From contig CP013614.1 in NCBI GenBank assembly GCA_001465115.1, forward strand, positions 2,108,001 through 2,172,000: 64,000 nt of DNA, given 5' to 3'. Positions 55,409-64,000 of the stretch are shown here, piece after piece; within the stretch, counting starts at the first letter, position 1; every line of letters begins with the position of its first letter. A program made the translations under genes and the position numbers. Origin of the DNA: Enterococcus silesiacus. GTDB lineage: Bacteria; Bacillota; Bacilli; Lactobacillales; Enterococcaceae. A model generated the notes under the pieces. The model searched no databases. It worked only from the letters and a program-made list of their open reading frames with translations, and had not been told where the DNA came from.

Positions 55409-57653
55409 ATGTTAAAAATCAAAAAATATTTGTTGGTCGGTGGAAGTTTCTTCCTGCCATTCTTGTTATTAGCCATACTCTGGTTTAGCTTAGGATTAGC
55501 CCCTTTAGGGAATAATAATCTTCTAGTAAGCGATCTAGGTACACAGTATATGCCTTTTTTAAGTGCATTTAAACAGTTTTTCCAAGGCGAGACTTATTCC
55601 CTTTATTCATTTTCTGACGCATTGGGGGGAACGATTTTACCATTAAGTGCATATTATTTATTAAGCCCCTTCAATTTGTTCGTCTTACTATTTTCATATG
55701 AACAATTGCCGATTGCGATCTTATTGATCATTACGCTGAAAATTTCGCTGATGGGTAGTTCGATGTTTTATTATCTTCAAAAGACCTATCAACGATCAAC
55801 TGTTGCCACTTTACTTTTTTCAACATCATATAGTTTATGTGGGTTTGTAACTGTTTATTGTTTGAATTTTATGTGGTTGGACGCGCTGATTTTACTTCCT
55901 TTACTTATTTTGGGGATTCAACGTTTATGGGATCAGCAGAAATATGTTCTTTATTCTGTCGCCTTATTTTTATCTATCGTGACGAATTATTATATGGGCT
56001 ATATGCTCTGCATTTTTGCTGTCTGCTACAGTTTGTATTGGTATTATCAAAAAACAGACGCTTCAAAAAAGAAATCAATTTGGCAGTTTCTTAAGTTTCT
56101 GGTTGGAGCTAGTCAATACGATTTGGCATATGTTTCAAAGTCCTGCGGGATTTCCGTATAGAAATACGTTTATCTTTAGTTTTTTGATGATAAAATTTGC
56201 GTATGAAGCGTTTCTTAAATTGAAGGATGGAGCAAAATTAACGTTCATTGTTCCTAGTATTTTTTCTGGATTGTTGCTTTTTGGTTATATTGCTTTAAAA
56301 TTTTCAAAAGAGAAAATCTTTTTATTGTCCGATTATTATGTTGTTATCAGTCTAGTTAGCATTTGGTTGACCTTTGGGTTGGTAGTCTTGATTCAAAAAA
56401 GACGCGGATCAAAAATAAATGGCCTCTATATGATCTTGTTCTTAGTGGTTTGCTCCGAACTAGTCTTTAATTTTTGGATCAGTTTTAAGGATATTCCTTT
56501 TGGGAATCAAGAAAAATTTGCACAGACCTATCAAATTCAGGATAAAATCATTTCTGATCTACAAAATGAACATCCTCAGTTATTCCGAATAAAACAAACG
56601 ATCGATTCCGATGCTGCAGGGTATAACGAGAAAAATAATGGCTACAATAATCCGATTCTATATGGCTATGCTGGTGTTTCCAGCTACACCTCTACACTGG
56701 ATGCTAAGACCCAAGATACGTTGCATGCTTTAGGCTTATATCAAAAAAACGATCGTAGAATCGCTTATGTGGATGAGTCAAAAGTGATCAACTTACTGTT
56801 AAATGTGAACTATCAGTTGACACCAGAAGTAAAATCGCACCAAAAAAATATTTCAAGCGATCCTTCAACGAATGTTTATGAAAATGAAGAAGCAATCGGC
56901 ATGGGATTTTTAGTTTCCAAAGAATTTGGCGATCTGAAGTTAGTTAAAAATCAGCCTCTAAAAAATCAGGAAATGATCTTACAACAGATCCAAGAAAATA
57001 AACAAGGTTATTTTCAAGAGACACAAAAAGTAGCCTGGACGGCTCAAGCTGATCATCACTACACACTGACTACAAAAACGACAACAGATGGTGAGCTATA
57101 TCTTTATGCACCAGAATTTAACTGGAAGAAAATCACTTCGTTTAGAGTAAATGGGGAAAAAATACAGCCTGCAGTTTATATCGCAACGAATCAATTGTTT
57201 AATCTTGGTTACTTCAAAAAAGATGCTGTCGTTCAATTACAACTTGAATCTGAAAAAGAGCTTGAGGAAAAAGCGATTGAATTAAAAACCTTGCAACAAG
57301 AAACCTTTCATTCATTTATTACCAAACAAAAGTCCCAAGCAATTCAGCTTGAAGAAGAAGTTTTAGGCACCTTGACTGGAAAAATCACCGTAACTGATTC
57401 AGAAAATTCATTGCTTTACTTGGCGATTCCCTATGATAAAAATTGGCAGATCACAGTTGATGGCAAAAAGGTCAAAGCTAAATCGGTTTTAGGCAATTTT
57501 ACAGGCATTGAATTAACTTCTGGAAAACATCAAATCACGATGCATTATCAACAACGGAACTTTATCGTGGGCGTTTTGATTAGCATTTCTGTTCTTTTGA
57601 GCGTATTATTTTATCAACTAATAAAATATGTTAGACGACGAAAATCAAAATAG
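55409..57653 (+). pseudogene. yfhO: YfhO-family membrane glycosyltransferase-like gene, broken by internal deletion and frameshift
   Basis: The N-terminal part (55409 to about 56105) encodes the usual YfhO start: LLVSDLGTQYMPFLSAFKQF, then FSDALGGTILPLSAYYLLSP with several helices. It then runs into a short out-of-frame tail and stops at 56161. The adjacent frame from about 56103 continues with NTIWHMFQSPAGFPYRNTFIFSFLM and the whole C-terminal half to 57653. Intact YfhO proteins are about 850-900 residues. The two parts here sum to about 745, so roughly 100-150 central residues are missing and the frame has shifted. YfhO-type proteins modify lipoteichoic acid in other Firmicutes. Confidence 0.8.
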
Positions 57654-57674
57654 CAGCGAGAGGAAATTGCAGCC

Positions 57675-58268
57675 ATGGGGAGAAAAATTCTGAAACGAAT
57701 TATCTATGTACTGCCTATTCTAGGCGTTATTTGTTTTACTGGTTTGGTGATTTATGGCTATTATAAAGGTATTTTTCATTCTGTACAGTCTTTACAGGAT
57801 TTTATGAAACAATTTGGAGAATACGCCGTCTTGATCTTTATCTTTTTACAAATGGTCCAAGTGATTGTGCCGATTCTTCCTGGAGGGATTTCAACCCTTG
57901 TGGGAATGTTGATGTTTGGTAGCATCCCAGGATTGATCTACAGCTATATCGGTTTGATGATTGGCGATGTTATTGTCTATTGGTTGGCACGTTATTACGG
58001 GAAACCATTTGCTCAGCTGATTCTTTCTAAAAAACGGTATTTAAAATTCGAAAAAATGTTAGACCGTCCTGAAAAAGGCATTAAGAAGTTGATGATTGTT
58101 ACATTGTTGATTCCTTTTGCGCCAGATGATTTAACTTGTTTGGTTGCAGGTCTGGCTGATCTGCCGTTCAAGGAATATATGAAAGTCTTGCTGATTTTTA
58201 AACTTTGGTCAGTTGGGACTTATGGGTATGCGTTGTTATTCTTGTTTAATCGTTTTTTGATTAGTTAG
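57675..58268 (+). CDS. TVP38/TMEM64 (DedA-like) membrane protein
   Basis: The 197-residue membrane protein has the VTT/SNARE-associated domain. VPILPGGISTLVGMLMFGSIPGLIYSYIGLMIGD lies in the middle and IPFAPDDLTCLVAGLADLPFKEY near the end, with about five helices. Members of this superfamily move lipids or lipid-linked intermediates across membranes. It lies 21 bases after the broken yfhO and was probably co-transcribed with it. It looks intact. Confidence 0.88.
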   Translation: MGRKILKRIIYVLPILGVICFTGLVIYGYYKGIFHSVQSLQDFMKQFGEYAVLIFIFLQMVQVIVPILPGGISTLVGMLMFGSIPGLIYSYIGLMIGDVIVYWLARYYGKPFAQLILSKKRYLKFEKMLDRPEKGIKKLMIVTLLIPFAPDDLTCLVAGLADLPFKEYMKVLLIFKLWSVGTYGYALLFLFNRFLIS

Positions 58269-58276
58269 AAAAAATA

Positions 58277-58318
58277 AAAAGACAGAAGTGACCTAAAAAC
58301 GTCATTTCTGTCTTTTTA
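58277..58318. terminator. Bidirectional terminator between TVP38 and valS genes
   Basis: AAAAAGACAGAAGTGAC (58277-58293) pairs with GTCATTTCTGTCTTTTT (58302-58318) with one mismatch around an 8-base loop. A and T runs on both sides serve both convergent genes. Confidence 0.88.
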
Positions 58319-58325
58319 TTATTCA

Positions 58326-60971
58326 TTAATTCACCGTACGTAGCTGTGCAATTCGTTCTTTCACAACGACTTGTTTCTCTAAATAATCTTTTTCTTTTGC
58401 TTTTTCAGCTTCCACAACATCATCTGGCGCATTAGCAACAAAACGTTCATTCGCTAATTTTCCTTGTACACGTTTGACTTCTTGCGTCCATTTGTCTAAT
58501 TCTTTCTCTAGACGAGCTATTTCTTCTTCCACGTTGATCAAGCCAGCTAATGGTAAATACAGCTCTGCTCCGGTTAGAACGGCGGACATCGCCAATTCTG
58601 GTGCAATGATGTCACTTGCAATCGTCAACTCTTCTGGATTACAGAAACGCTCGATGTAATTTGTGTTTTCGATCAAGAATTTATCAACCGTTTCATCACT
58701 TGTTTTGATCAACAATGTAATTGGTTTTGAAAGTGGTGTATTCACTTCTGCACGAATATTACGCACCGCACGGATCACTTCTTTTAAGACTTCCATACCG
58801 CGAGCGGCAGTTTCATCTGAAAACTCTTCGTGAACCACAGGATAATCTGCAACAACTAAGGATACACCTTCATGCGGAATATTTTCCCAGATTTCTTCTG
58901 TCACAAATGGCATGATTGGGTGCAATAGACGTAAAATCTGGTCTAGTGTATAGACTAAAATACTGCGTGTTGTTTGTTTTGCTCCTTCATTTTCACCGTA
59001 AAGGATTTCTTTACTCATTTCAATATACCAATCACAAAAATCATCCCAGATGAAATTGTATAACTGACGGCCTGCTTCACCAAATTCAAAACGGTCAAAT
59101 AAATCAGTCACACGAGCAACAGTTTCATTTAAACGTGTTAAGATCCAGCGGTCTGCTACAGTTTTCTCTCCGCTAAAGTCGATATCTTCATAAGACATTC
59201 CTTCAACATTCATGATCACAAAACGGCTGGCATTCCAAATTTTATTGATAAAGTTCCAAGATGCATCCATTTTTTCATAGCTGAAACGCATATCTTGACC
59301 TGGTGTTGAACCATTTGACATAAACCAACGCAAAGCATCTGCCCCATATTTATCGATAACTTCCATCGGATCGATTCCGTTACCTAAAGATTTACTCATT
59401 TTGCGTCCATCTTCTGCTCTGATCAAGCCATGCATCAAGACATTTTTAAATGGTGCTTGTCCTGTAAATTCTAAACTTTGGAACATCATACGGCTCACCC
59501 AGAAGAAAATAATATCGTAGCCTGTTACTAATGTGCTAGTTGGGAAATAACGCTGATAATCAGCTGCTTCTTCATCAGGCCAACCCATTGTTGAAAATGG
59601 CCATAATGCTGAACTGAACCATGTATCAAGTACATCAGAATCCTGCGTCCAATTTTCTGCATCGGCTGGCGCTTCCATGCCAACATACATTTCACCTGTT
59701 TCTTTATGGTACCAAGCAGGAATTTGATGTCCCCACCATAATTGACGTGAGATTACCCAGTCATGGACATTTTCCATCCAACGCAAGAAGGTTTGGTTAA
59801 AACGTGGTGGATAAAATTCTACTGCATCTTCTGTTTCTTGATTTTTGATGGCTTTTTCAGCTAAAGGCGCCATTTTAACAAACCATTGTGTGGATAAACG
59901 AGGTTCAACAACAACACCAGTCCGTTCTGAATGACCAACGCTGTGATTCATTGTTTCGATTTTAATTAAGCGACCCATTTCTTTTAGATCAGAAACGATT
60001 AATTTACGTGCAGCGAAACGATCCATCCCTGCATATTTACCAGCTAAATCATTCATAGAACCATCTTCATTCATTACATTTACGCGAGGTAAATCATGAC
60101 GATTACCGACTTCAAAGTCATTGGGATCGTGAGCTGGCGTGATTTTTACCACACCTGTTCCAAATTCCATATCTACATATTCATCGGCAATGATCGGGAT
60201 TTCTTTGTCTACTAATGGTAATGTGACCGTTTTTCCGATCAATGCTTGGTAACGCTCATCATCAGGATGTACAGCAATTGCGGTATCACCTAACATTGTT
60301 TCAGGACGAGTCGTTGCGATTTCCACAACGCCTGTTCCATCCGTCAGTGGATAACTCATATGGTAAAACGCACCTTCGATATCTTTGTGGATAACTTCAA
60401 TATCAGATAAGGCTGTTTTGGCTTTCGGATCCCAGTTGATGATGTATTCGCCACGATAAATCAGATCTTTTTCATATAGAGAAACAAAGACTTTGCGCAC
60501 AGCTTGTGATAAACCATCATCTAAAGTAAAACGTTCACGGCTATAATCTAAAGATAAGCCCATTTTTGCCCATTGTTCACGAATGTGAGAAGCATATTCT
60601 TCTTTCCAATCCCAGACTTGTTCGACAAATTTTTCACGGCCTAAATCATACCGAGAAATATCTTGTTCTGCTAATTTTTCTTCCACTTTTGCTTGTGTCG
60701 CAATACCTGCGTGATCCATTCCAGGCAGCCATAAAGTATCAAAACCTTGCATTCTTTTTTGACGGATGATCATGTCTTGTAACGTTGTATCCCACGCATG
60801 ACCTAGATGAAGTTTCCCAGTAACATTTGGCGGTGGAATCACGATTGAATAGGGTTTTGCTTCTTTGTTGCCGTTTGGTTTGAATAAATCTTGATCCAGC
60901 CATTTTTGGTAACGGCCTTGTTCCACTTCTGTGGGTTGGTATTTAGTTGGCAGATTTTTTTCTTCTGTCAT
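58326..60971 (-). CDS. valS: Valyl-tRNA synthetase
   Basis: The 881-residue class I synthetase has the HIGH signature ([16 protein letters not shown]), the editing CP1 domain, KMSKS ([12 protein letters not shown]), an anticodon-binding domain and a C-terminal coiled coil (about 810-881). It charges tRNA-Val in the cytoplasm. The length is standard. Expression is probably controlled by the T-box leader just upstream, which senses uncharged tRNA-Val. AGAAGGAAT precedes the ATG. Confidence 0.97.
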   Translation of the reverse strand: MTEEKNLPTKYQPTEVEQGRYQKWLDQDLFKPNGNKEAKPYSIVIPPPNVTGKLHLGHAWDTTLQDMIIRQKRMQGFDTLWLPGMDHAGIATQAKVEEKLAEQDISRYDLGREKFVEQVWDWKEEYASHIREQWAKMGLSLDYSRERFTLDDGLSQAVRKVFVSLYEKDLIYRGEYIINWDPKAKTALSDIEVIHKDIEGAFYHMSYPLTDGTGVVEIATTRPETMLGDTAIAVHPDDERYQALIGKTVTLPLVDKEIPIIADEYVDMEFGTGVVKITPAHDPNDFEVGNRHDLPRVNVMNEDGSMNDLAGKYAGMDRFAARKLIVSDLKEMGRLIKIETMNHSVGHSERTGVVVEPRLSTQWFVKMAPLAEKAIKNQETEDAVEFYPPRFNQTFLRWMENVHDWVISRQLWWGHQIPAWYHKETGEMYVGMEAPADAENWTQDSDVLDTWFSSALWPFSTMGWPDEEAADYQRYFPTSTLVTGYDIIFFWVSRMMFQSLEFTGQAPFKNVLMHGLIRAEDGRKMSKSLGNGIDPMEVIDKYGADALRWFMSNGSTPGQDMRFSYEKMDASWNFINKIWNASRFVIMNVEGMSYEDIDFSGEKTVADRWILTRLNETVARVTDLFDRFEFGEAGRQLYNFIWDDFCDWYIEMSKEILYGENEGAKQTTRSILVYTLDQILRLLHPIMPFVTEEIWENIPHEGVSLVVADYPVVHEEFSDETAARGMEVLKEVIRAVRNIRAEVNTPLSKPITLLIKTSDETVDKFLIENTNYIERFCNPEELTIASDIIAPELAMSAVLTGAELYLPLAGLINVEEEIARLEKELDKWTQEVKRVQGKLANERFVANAPDDVVEAEKAKEKDYLEKQVVVKERIAQLRTVN

Positions 60972-61031
60972 GTAGATTCCTTCTTTCTATATCGTGTTAG
61001 TATCCTTTGGAAATATCTGTGATGGACATAT

Positions 61032-61270
61032 AAAAAAGCCCTAAAATACTTTCGTATTTTAGGGCGTATATACTATACGCGGTACCACCTAAATTGTGTC
61101 TGACGATCCAAACACCGCTTATTCGTGAGGTAACGATCACTACTCGAATCATTCTACTTCATTCAAATCATTGACTCCCAAGCTACCTTCTTACTGGTTA
61201 TGTGAAAATCTTCCACCAAGTGATTTTCTCTCTATGACGATGCCAGTAGTACTCCTCTTGATCATGGTCT
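61032..61270 (-). promoter_or_regulatory. T-box leader of valS
   Basis: On the minus strand the conserved T-box AGGTGGTACCGCG (61090-61078) is followed by a terminator with a perfect 12-bp stem (GCCCTAAAATAC, loop GAAA, GTATTTTAGGGC) and six T residues (61065-61032). Upstream, a long stem I-like structure contains TACTGG/CCAGTA and AAAATC/GATTTT pairs. A GTA triplet (61186-61184) near the stem base is a candidate valine specifier codon. Uncharged tRNA-Val would stabilise the antiterminator and allow valS transcription. Confidence 0.92.
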
Positions 61271-61277
61271 TTGGTTT

Positions 61278-61307
61278 ATTCTAACATTGAAGTGAGCGAT
61301 AAGTCAA
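61278..61307 (-). promoter_or_regulatory. Promoter of the valS T-box transcript
   Basis: On the minus strand TTGACT (61307-61302) and TAGAAT (61283-61278) are separated by 18 bases, just upstream of the T-box leader and 11 bases after the stop of tpx. Confidence 0.75.
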
Positions 61308-61318
61308 TTTGAACTAAA

Positions 61319-61810
61319 TTAGCGGACTGCTTTTACTTTTTCTAATGCTTGATTATAATCTGGCTCTTCCGCAATCTCTTGAGAAATGGCTTCATAAATA
61401 ATCTTTCCATCTTTATCAATTACAAAAATCCCACGAGCTAAACGGCCCATTTCAGGGATAAATAAGCCATATGCATCACCAAAAGTTCCTTCTGTATCGT
61501 GTAAAAGCTCCATATCAACACCTTCAGCAGCACACCAATTCGCTTGTTCTTCTTTCGTGTTGTTAGAAATCGTAATAAATTTTACACCTTCTACTTTAGC
61601 GGCTTCTTGGTTAAAACGTTTTGTTTGCAGTGAACAGATTCTAGTATCAATATCAGGTACAACACTGATCAAGACCGGAGTACCAACGAAATCTGATAGT
61701 TTTACTACTTCATCGTTTAAATTTTTTAATGAAAACTCTGGAGCTTTGGTACCTACCTCAGGTTGAATACCGACAATTTCTACTGCTTCGCCTTTTTTCG
61801 TTACTTTCAT
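61319..61810 (-). CDS. tpx: Thiol peroxidase Tpx
   Basis: The 163-residue peroxiredoxin has the peroxidatic Cys59 (PDIDTRICSLQT) and resolving Cys93 (QANWCAAEG), as in atypical 2-Cys Tpx enzymes. It reduces peroxides with electrons from thioredoxin in the cytoplasm. The ATG is preceded by AAAGGAGGAAAAG. It lies between rex and the valS leader on the same strand. Confidence 0.96.
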   Translation of the reverse strand: MKVTKKGEAVEIVGIQPEVGTKAPEFSLKNLNDEVVKLSDFVGTPVLISVVPDIDTRICSLQTKRFNQEAAKVEGVKFITISNNTKEEQANWCAAEGVDMELLHDTEGTFGDAYGLFIPEMGRLARGIFVIDKDGKIIYEAISQEIAEEPDYNQALEKVKAVR

Positions 61811-61863
61811 TATTCTTTTCCTCCTTTAATTTAAAAGCTGAAAGAGCTCAATCAACCTTGACA

Positions 61864-62008
61864 GGAAAATAGGAAAAATAACTGAGGTGTTTTTTACCTC
61901 ATTTATTTTTATCTTTTCCCCGAAACCTTCAATCACTAGAGCTTTAGCTCTTAGGAATTGATGTGATCGAAGCAGAGCGTAGTGCTAGCTCCTGAAGCTA
62001 GATAACAT
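61864..62008. repeat. Hairpin repeat family 2, copy 2
   Basis: The core hairpin GGAAAATAGGAAAAATAAC-TGAGGT (61864-61888) faces ACCTCA-TTTATTTTTATCTTTTCC, ending at 61919. A 75-base middle segment with an AGAGCTTTAGCTCT palindrome (61938-61951) follows, and then AGCTAGATAACAT (61996-62008). The core and the tail match copy 1 at 53592-53690, but the middle is longer here. The hairpin tip (TGAGGT/ACCTCA) differs from copy 1 yet pairs. It lies between rex and tpx. Confidence 0.65.
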
Positions 62009-62104
62009 TCAAAATGCCTCCCACTCTTAAAGCTCAGCCAGTTAAAATACTCTCTCTCTATTTAGTATAGAGGAAGGACGATCAGATGACAAAGTTCTTG
62101 CTTT

Positions 62105-62758
62105 CTACGGTTTAGCTTTTGAAAATGTTTCATCAAAATAGATCAAGGTCTGCAGCTCTGTTGTCAAATCAATGTACTGCACATTCACATTGTGTGGTAC
62201 AGTTACGCGATCTGGTGCGAAGTTCAAAATTGCTGTAATTCCTGCATCGACGATTTTATCGATCGCTTCTTGAGCAAATTGACTAGGCACTGTAGAAATT
62301 GCAACGGTTACACCTGTACGCTTGACTTCTTCTGCTAGCTTTTCCATAGGCTGAATCATTATGTCATCGACCGATAAACCCACAAGTTCTTCTTCTGTAT
62401 CAAATGCACAAACAATATTCAAATTTTCATTTCTTCTGAAATTATTTTTAACCAATGCTTTGCCTAAATTACCACAACCGATCAACGCAATTCGTTTTTC
62501 TTCTTTGGTGTTTAAAATATGGCTAAAAACTTCGATCAAATATGGCACATCATAGCCGTAACCGCTACGTCCCAACTCACCTAAGTGAGAAAAATCACGA
62601 CGAATAGTTGCAGGCGGTACTTGAATGACATCACTAAATTCTTTTGATTTGATTCGCGTCACTCCAGAGTCCCCTAGCATTTTTAAGTAGCGTAAATACA
62701 GTGGCAGTCGTCTCGCAGTTGCTTTGGGCATTGCTTTTTCTTTATGTAATTCTTTCAT
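62105..62758 (-). CDS. rex: Redox-sensing transcriptional repressor Rex
   Basis: The 217-residue repressor has an N-terminal winged helix (TARRLPLYLRYLKMLGDSGV; PPATIRRDFSHLGELGRSGYGY) and a Rossmann domain (IALIGCGNLGKAL) that binds NADH and NAD+. A high NADH level releases it from DNA, turning on fermentation and redox genes. The ATG at 62758 follows AAGGAG. A longer frame reads through that site. TTGTGAAATATATAAC at 62828-62843 upstream looks like half of a Rex site. Confidence 0.94.
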   Translation of the reverse strand: MKELHKEKAMPKATARRLPLYLRYLKMLGDSGVTRIKSKEFSDVIQVPPATIRRDFSHLGELGRSGYGYDVPYLIEVFSHILNTKEEKRIALIGCGNLGKALVKNNFRRNENLNIVCAFDTEEELVGLSVDDIMIQPMEKLAEEVKRTGVTVAISTVPSQFAQEAIDKIVDAGITAILNFAPDRVTVPHNVNVQYIDLTTELQTLIYFDETFSKAKP

Positions 62759-62869
62759 TTTCCAGCTCTCCTTGTTACTTATTTCACATATATAGTTTAG
62801 CATGCTTCACGACTAGGAGCAACTTCTTTGTGAAATATATAACTGATATTAGAAAAACCTAATAAATAA

Positions 62870-62907
62870 AAAGAACAGAATCGATAGCGTTATCAAGTCT
62901 GTTCTTT
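62870..62907 (-). terminator. Intrinsic terminator of thiI
   Basis: AAAGAACAGA (62870-62879) pairs with TCTGTTCTTT (62898-62907) around an 18-base loop and is followed on the minus strand by TTATTTATT. It lies just after the thiI stop. Confidence 0.75.
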
Positions 62908-62913
62908 CAACTT

Positions 62914-64000
62914 TTATAGTAAATCAGAAAACTCTTCGTCTTGTTCGCTTACTTCAGTTATTTCACTAACTTTCAAGCCAGCCATTGATCGTGCCATTAA
63001 TCCTTCGATATCTAGACGTGCTTCATACGCTTGAGCTTTATCTAGTTTTGGTCTCGTTTTTGGTTGCGGCGGAGCAAATATCGTACAGCAATCTTCAAAT
63101 GGTTGGATCGCTAATTCAAATGTATCAATTTTTTCAGCAATCTCGATGATTTCACCTTTATCCATCGAAACAACTGGGCGAATGATTGGAGTGGTTGTCA
63201 CCTCATTGATGGCCACCATGCTTTGTAGCGTTTGTGAAGCAACCTGTCCCAACGATTCACCATTGATGATCACTAAGCCTTTTCTTAATTCACGGATTGC
63301 ATCTGCTAGACGAAGCATCATTCGACGAGTAACTGTCATTAGATATCCTTCTGGTACAACTCTTTTGATTTCTTCTTGAATCTCTGTGAACGGTACTTCG
63401 ATAAATTGAATACTGCCAGCATAAGGCGCAATTTTAGCAGCTAAATCTTTTGCCTTTTGTAATGCTTGTTCGCTTGTATAAGGCGGACTAGCAAAATGAA
63501 CAGCTTCAACTTCTACTCCACGTTTCATTGACAAGTAACCTGCCACAGGTGAATCAATTCCGCCAGAAAGCATCAACATGCCACGACCACTCGTACCAAC
63601 AGGTAATCCACCAGCACCACGAATCGTTTCATAGGAAAGATAGGCTCCTTCTTTGCGAATTTCCACGCGAATCTCGATATTTGGTTTTTTCATTTGTACA
63701 GCTATTTCAGGGAATACTTCAAAAACTGCCCCTCCAAGTTCCCGATTCAATTCGTTCGTATCCAATTCAAAGCTATGGTCAGAACGTTTAGAAGTGATTT
63801 TGAACGTTTGGCCAGGCTGATAAGCAGATTTGATGATGGTTTGAACCATTTCACGAATGGCCGGCATTGTTTTTTCTACACGGACACTTGGAGAAAAATT
63901 TTGAATACCAAAGACTTTTTCTAACTTAGGTAAGATTTGAGCACTGTCTTCCCCATTTAATAATAGATGCATCCGATCTCGGTCAGCATGGATTTTGACA
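62914..64000 (-). CDS. thiI: tRNA 4-thiouridine synthase ThiI, partial (N-terminus beyond window)
   Basis: The visible 362 codons include the end of the ferredoxin-like N-terminal domain ([16 protein letters not shown] at the window edge), the THUMP domain and the PP-loop ATP-pyrophosphatase domain with [12 protein letters not shown]. The C-terminal part ends EEFSDLL. ThiI places sulfur on U8 of tRNA and supplies sulfur for thiamine in some bacteria. The rhodanese domain found in enterobacterial ThiI is absent, as is normal in Firmicutes. The full gene should be about 404 residues, so only about 40 residues are outside. Confidence 0.95.
   Translation of the reverse strand, partial: VKIHADRDRMHLLLNGEDSAQILPKLEKVFGIQNFSPSVRVEKTMPAIREMVQTIIKSAYQPGQTFKITSKRSDHSFELDTNELNRELGGAVFEVFPEIAVQMKKPNIEIRVEIRKEGAYLSYETIRGAGGLPVGTSGRGMLMLSGGIDSPVAGYLSMKRGVEVEAVHFASPPYTSEQALQKAKDLAAKIAPYAGSIQFIEVPFTEIQEEIKRVVPEGYLMTVTRRMMLRLADAIRELRKGLVIINGESLGQVASQTLQSMVAINEVTTTPIIRPVVSMDKGEIIEIAEKIDTFELAIQPFEDCCTIFAPPQPKTRPKLDKAQAYEARLDIEGLMARSMAGLKVSEITEVSEQDEEFSDLL

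Noticed and set aside
55409..57653. Programmed frameshift making a full YfhO
   Set aside because: A slippery site is not visible, and joining the two frames would still lack a large central part of the family, so a deletion is more likely.
62828..62843. Rex operator TTGTGAAATATATAAC near rex
   Set aside because: Only the left half matches the Rex consensus. The right half TCACAA is missing, so it is mentioned with rex but not called as a site.

Overview
The window looks like chromosomal DNA of a low-GC Gram-positive coccus, most likely an Enterococcus outside the best-known species. Reasons: AT-rich base composition; strong AGGAGG-type ribosome sites; a liaFSR three-component cell-envelope system; an EfrAB-like heterodimeric ABC exporter; a T-box before valS; rpoY-rnjA; and a CpsB/CpsC/CpsD-type polysaccharide operon. 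From memory, liaR-liaS-liaF-greA-mltG and cspA-radC-folC-valS-tpx-rex resemble E. faecalis gene order, but the species cannot be fixed without searches. No tRNA, rRNA, CRISPR array, prophage or transposase gene was seen.

Layout. 1-11.3 kb: a minus-strand surface polysaccharide operon read from cpsC (about 11.2 kb) towards position 1. It starts with the CpsC/CpsD/CpsB phosphoregulatory trio. Then come a CapD/PglF-like 4,6-dehydratase, a DegT aminotransferase, an ATP-grasp ligase, a sugar SDR, a PglC-like phosphoglycosyl transferase, a GT4 glycosyltransferase, a Wzy polymerase and a Wzx flippase cut by the window edge. The enzyme set suggests a 4-amino-4,6-dideoxy-sugar acylated by the ATP-grasp enzyme as the first sugar of the repeat unit. 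11.3-18.3 kb: a membrane protein of unknown function, dapF, sodA, a DUF1189 protein, ispG, a D-2-hydroxyacid dehydrogenase and a GtrB-like glycosyltransferase. 18.6-33.9 kb: an Mga-like regulator, a potassium-channel RCK subunit, liaFSR, greA, mltG, nox, a decayed lipoprotein gene, and small metabolic or detoxification genes. 34-40.6 kb: a complete beta-glucoside PTS operon (PRD regulator, IIA, IIB, IIC, a CX5R phosphatase and a GH1 enzyme). 40.8-51.5 kb: an EfrAB-like exporter, YbaN, rpoY-rnjA, an NfsA-like nitroreductase, a MerR-plus-GT1 pair, UspA and two small proteins. 51.7-64 kb: cspA, radC, a HAD phosphatase, folC, a broken yfhO with a TVP38 gene, T-box-valS, tpx, rex and thiI (cut by the window edge).

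Points that stand out. (1) The GH1 enzyme of the PTS operon has Gln in place of the acid/base Glu, as plant myrosinases do, while its nucleophile Glu and phosphate-binding residues remain. (2) A roughly 175-bp intergenic repeat occurs in three near-complete and at least two partial copies. Its stems change in a compensatory way between copies while an apical loop stays constant, so it is probably a structured RNA and partly a terminator. (3) The polysaccharide operon pairs PglF/PglE/PglC-like enzymes with a free-standing ATP-grasp ligase. (4) The operon promoter is overlain by a short palindrome and preceded by a perfect 14-bp inverted repeat. (5) ispG is present although studied enterococci use the mevalonate route. 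(6) yfhO and a small lipoprotein gene are decayed. (7) A second hairpin repeat family has two copies.
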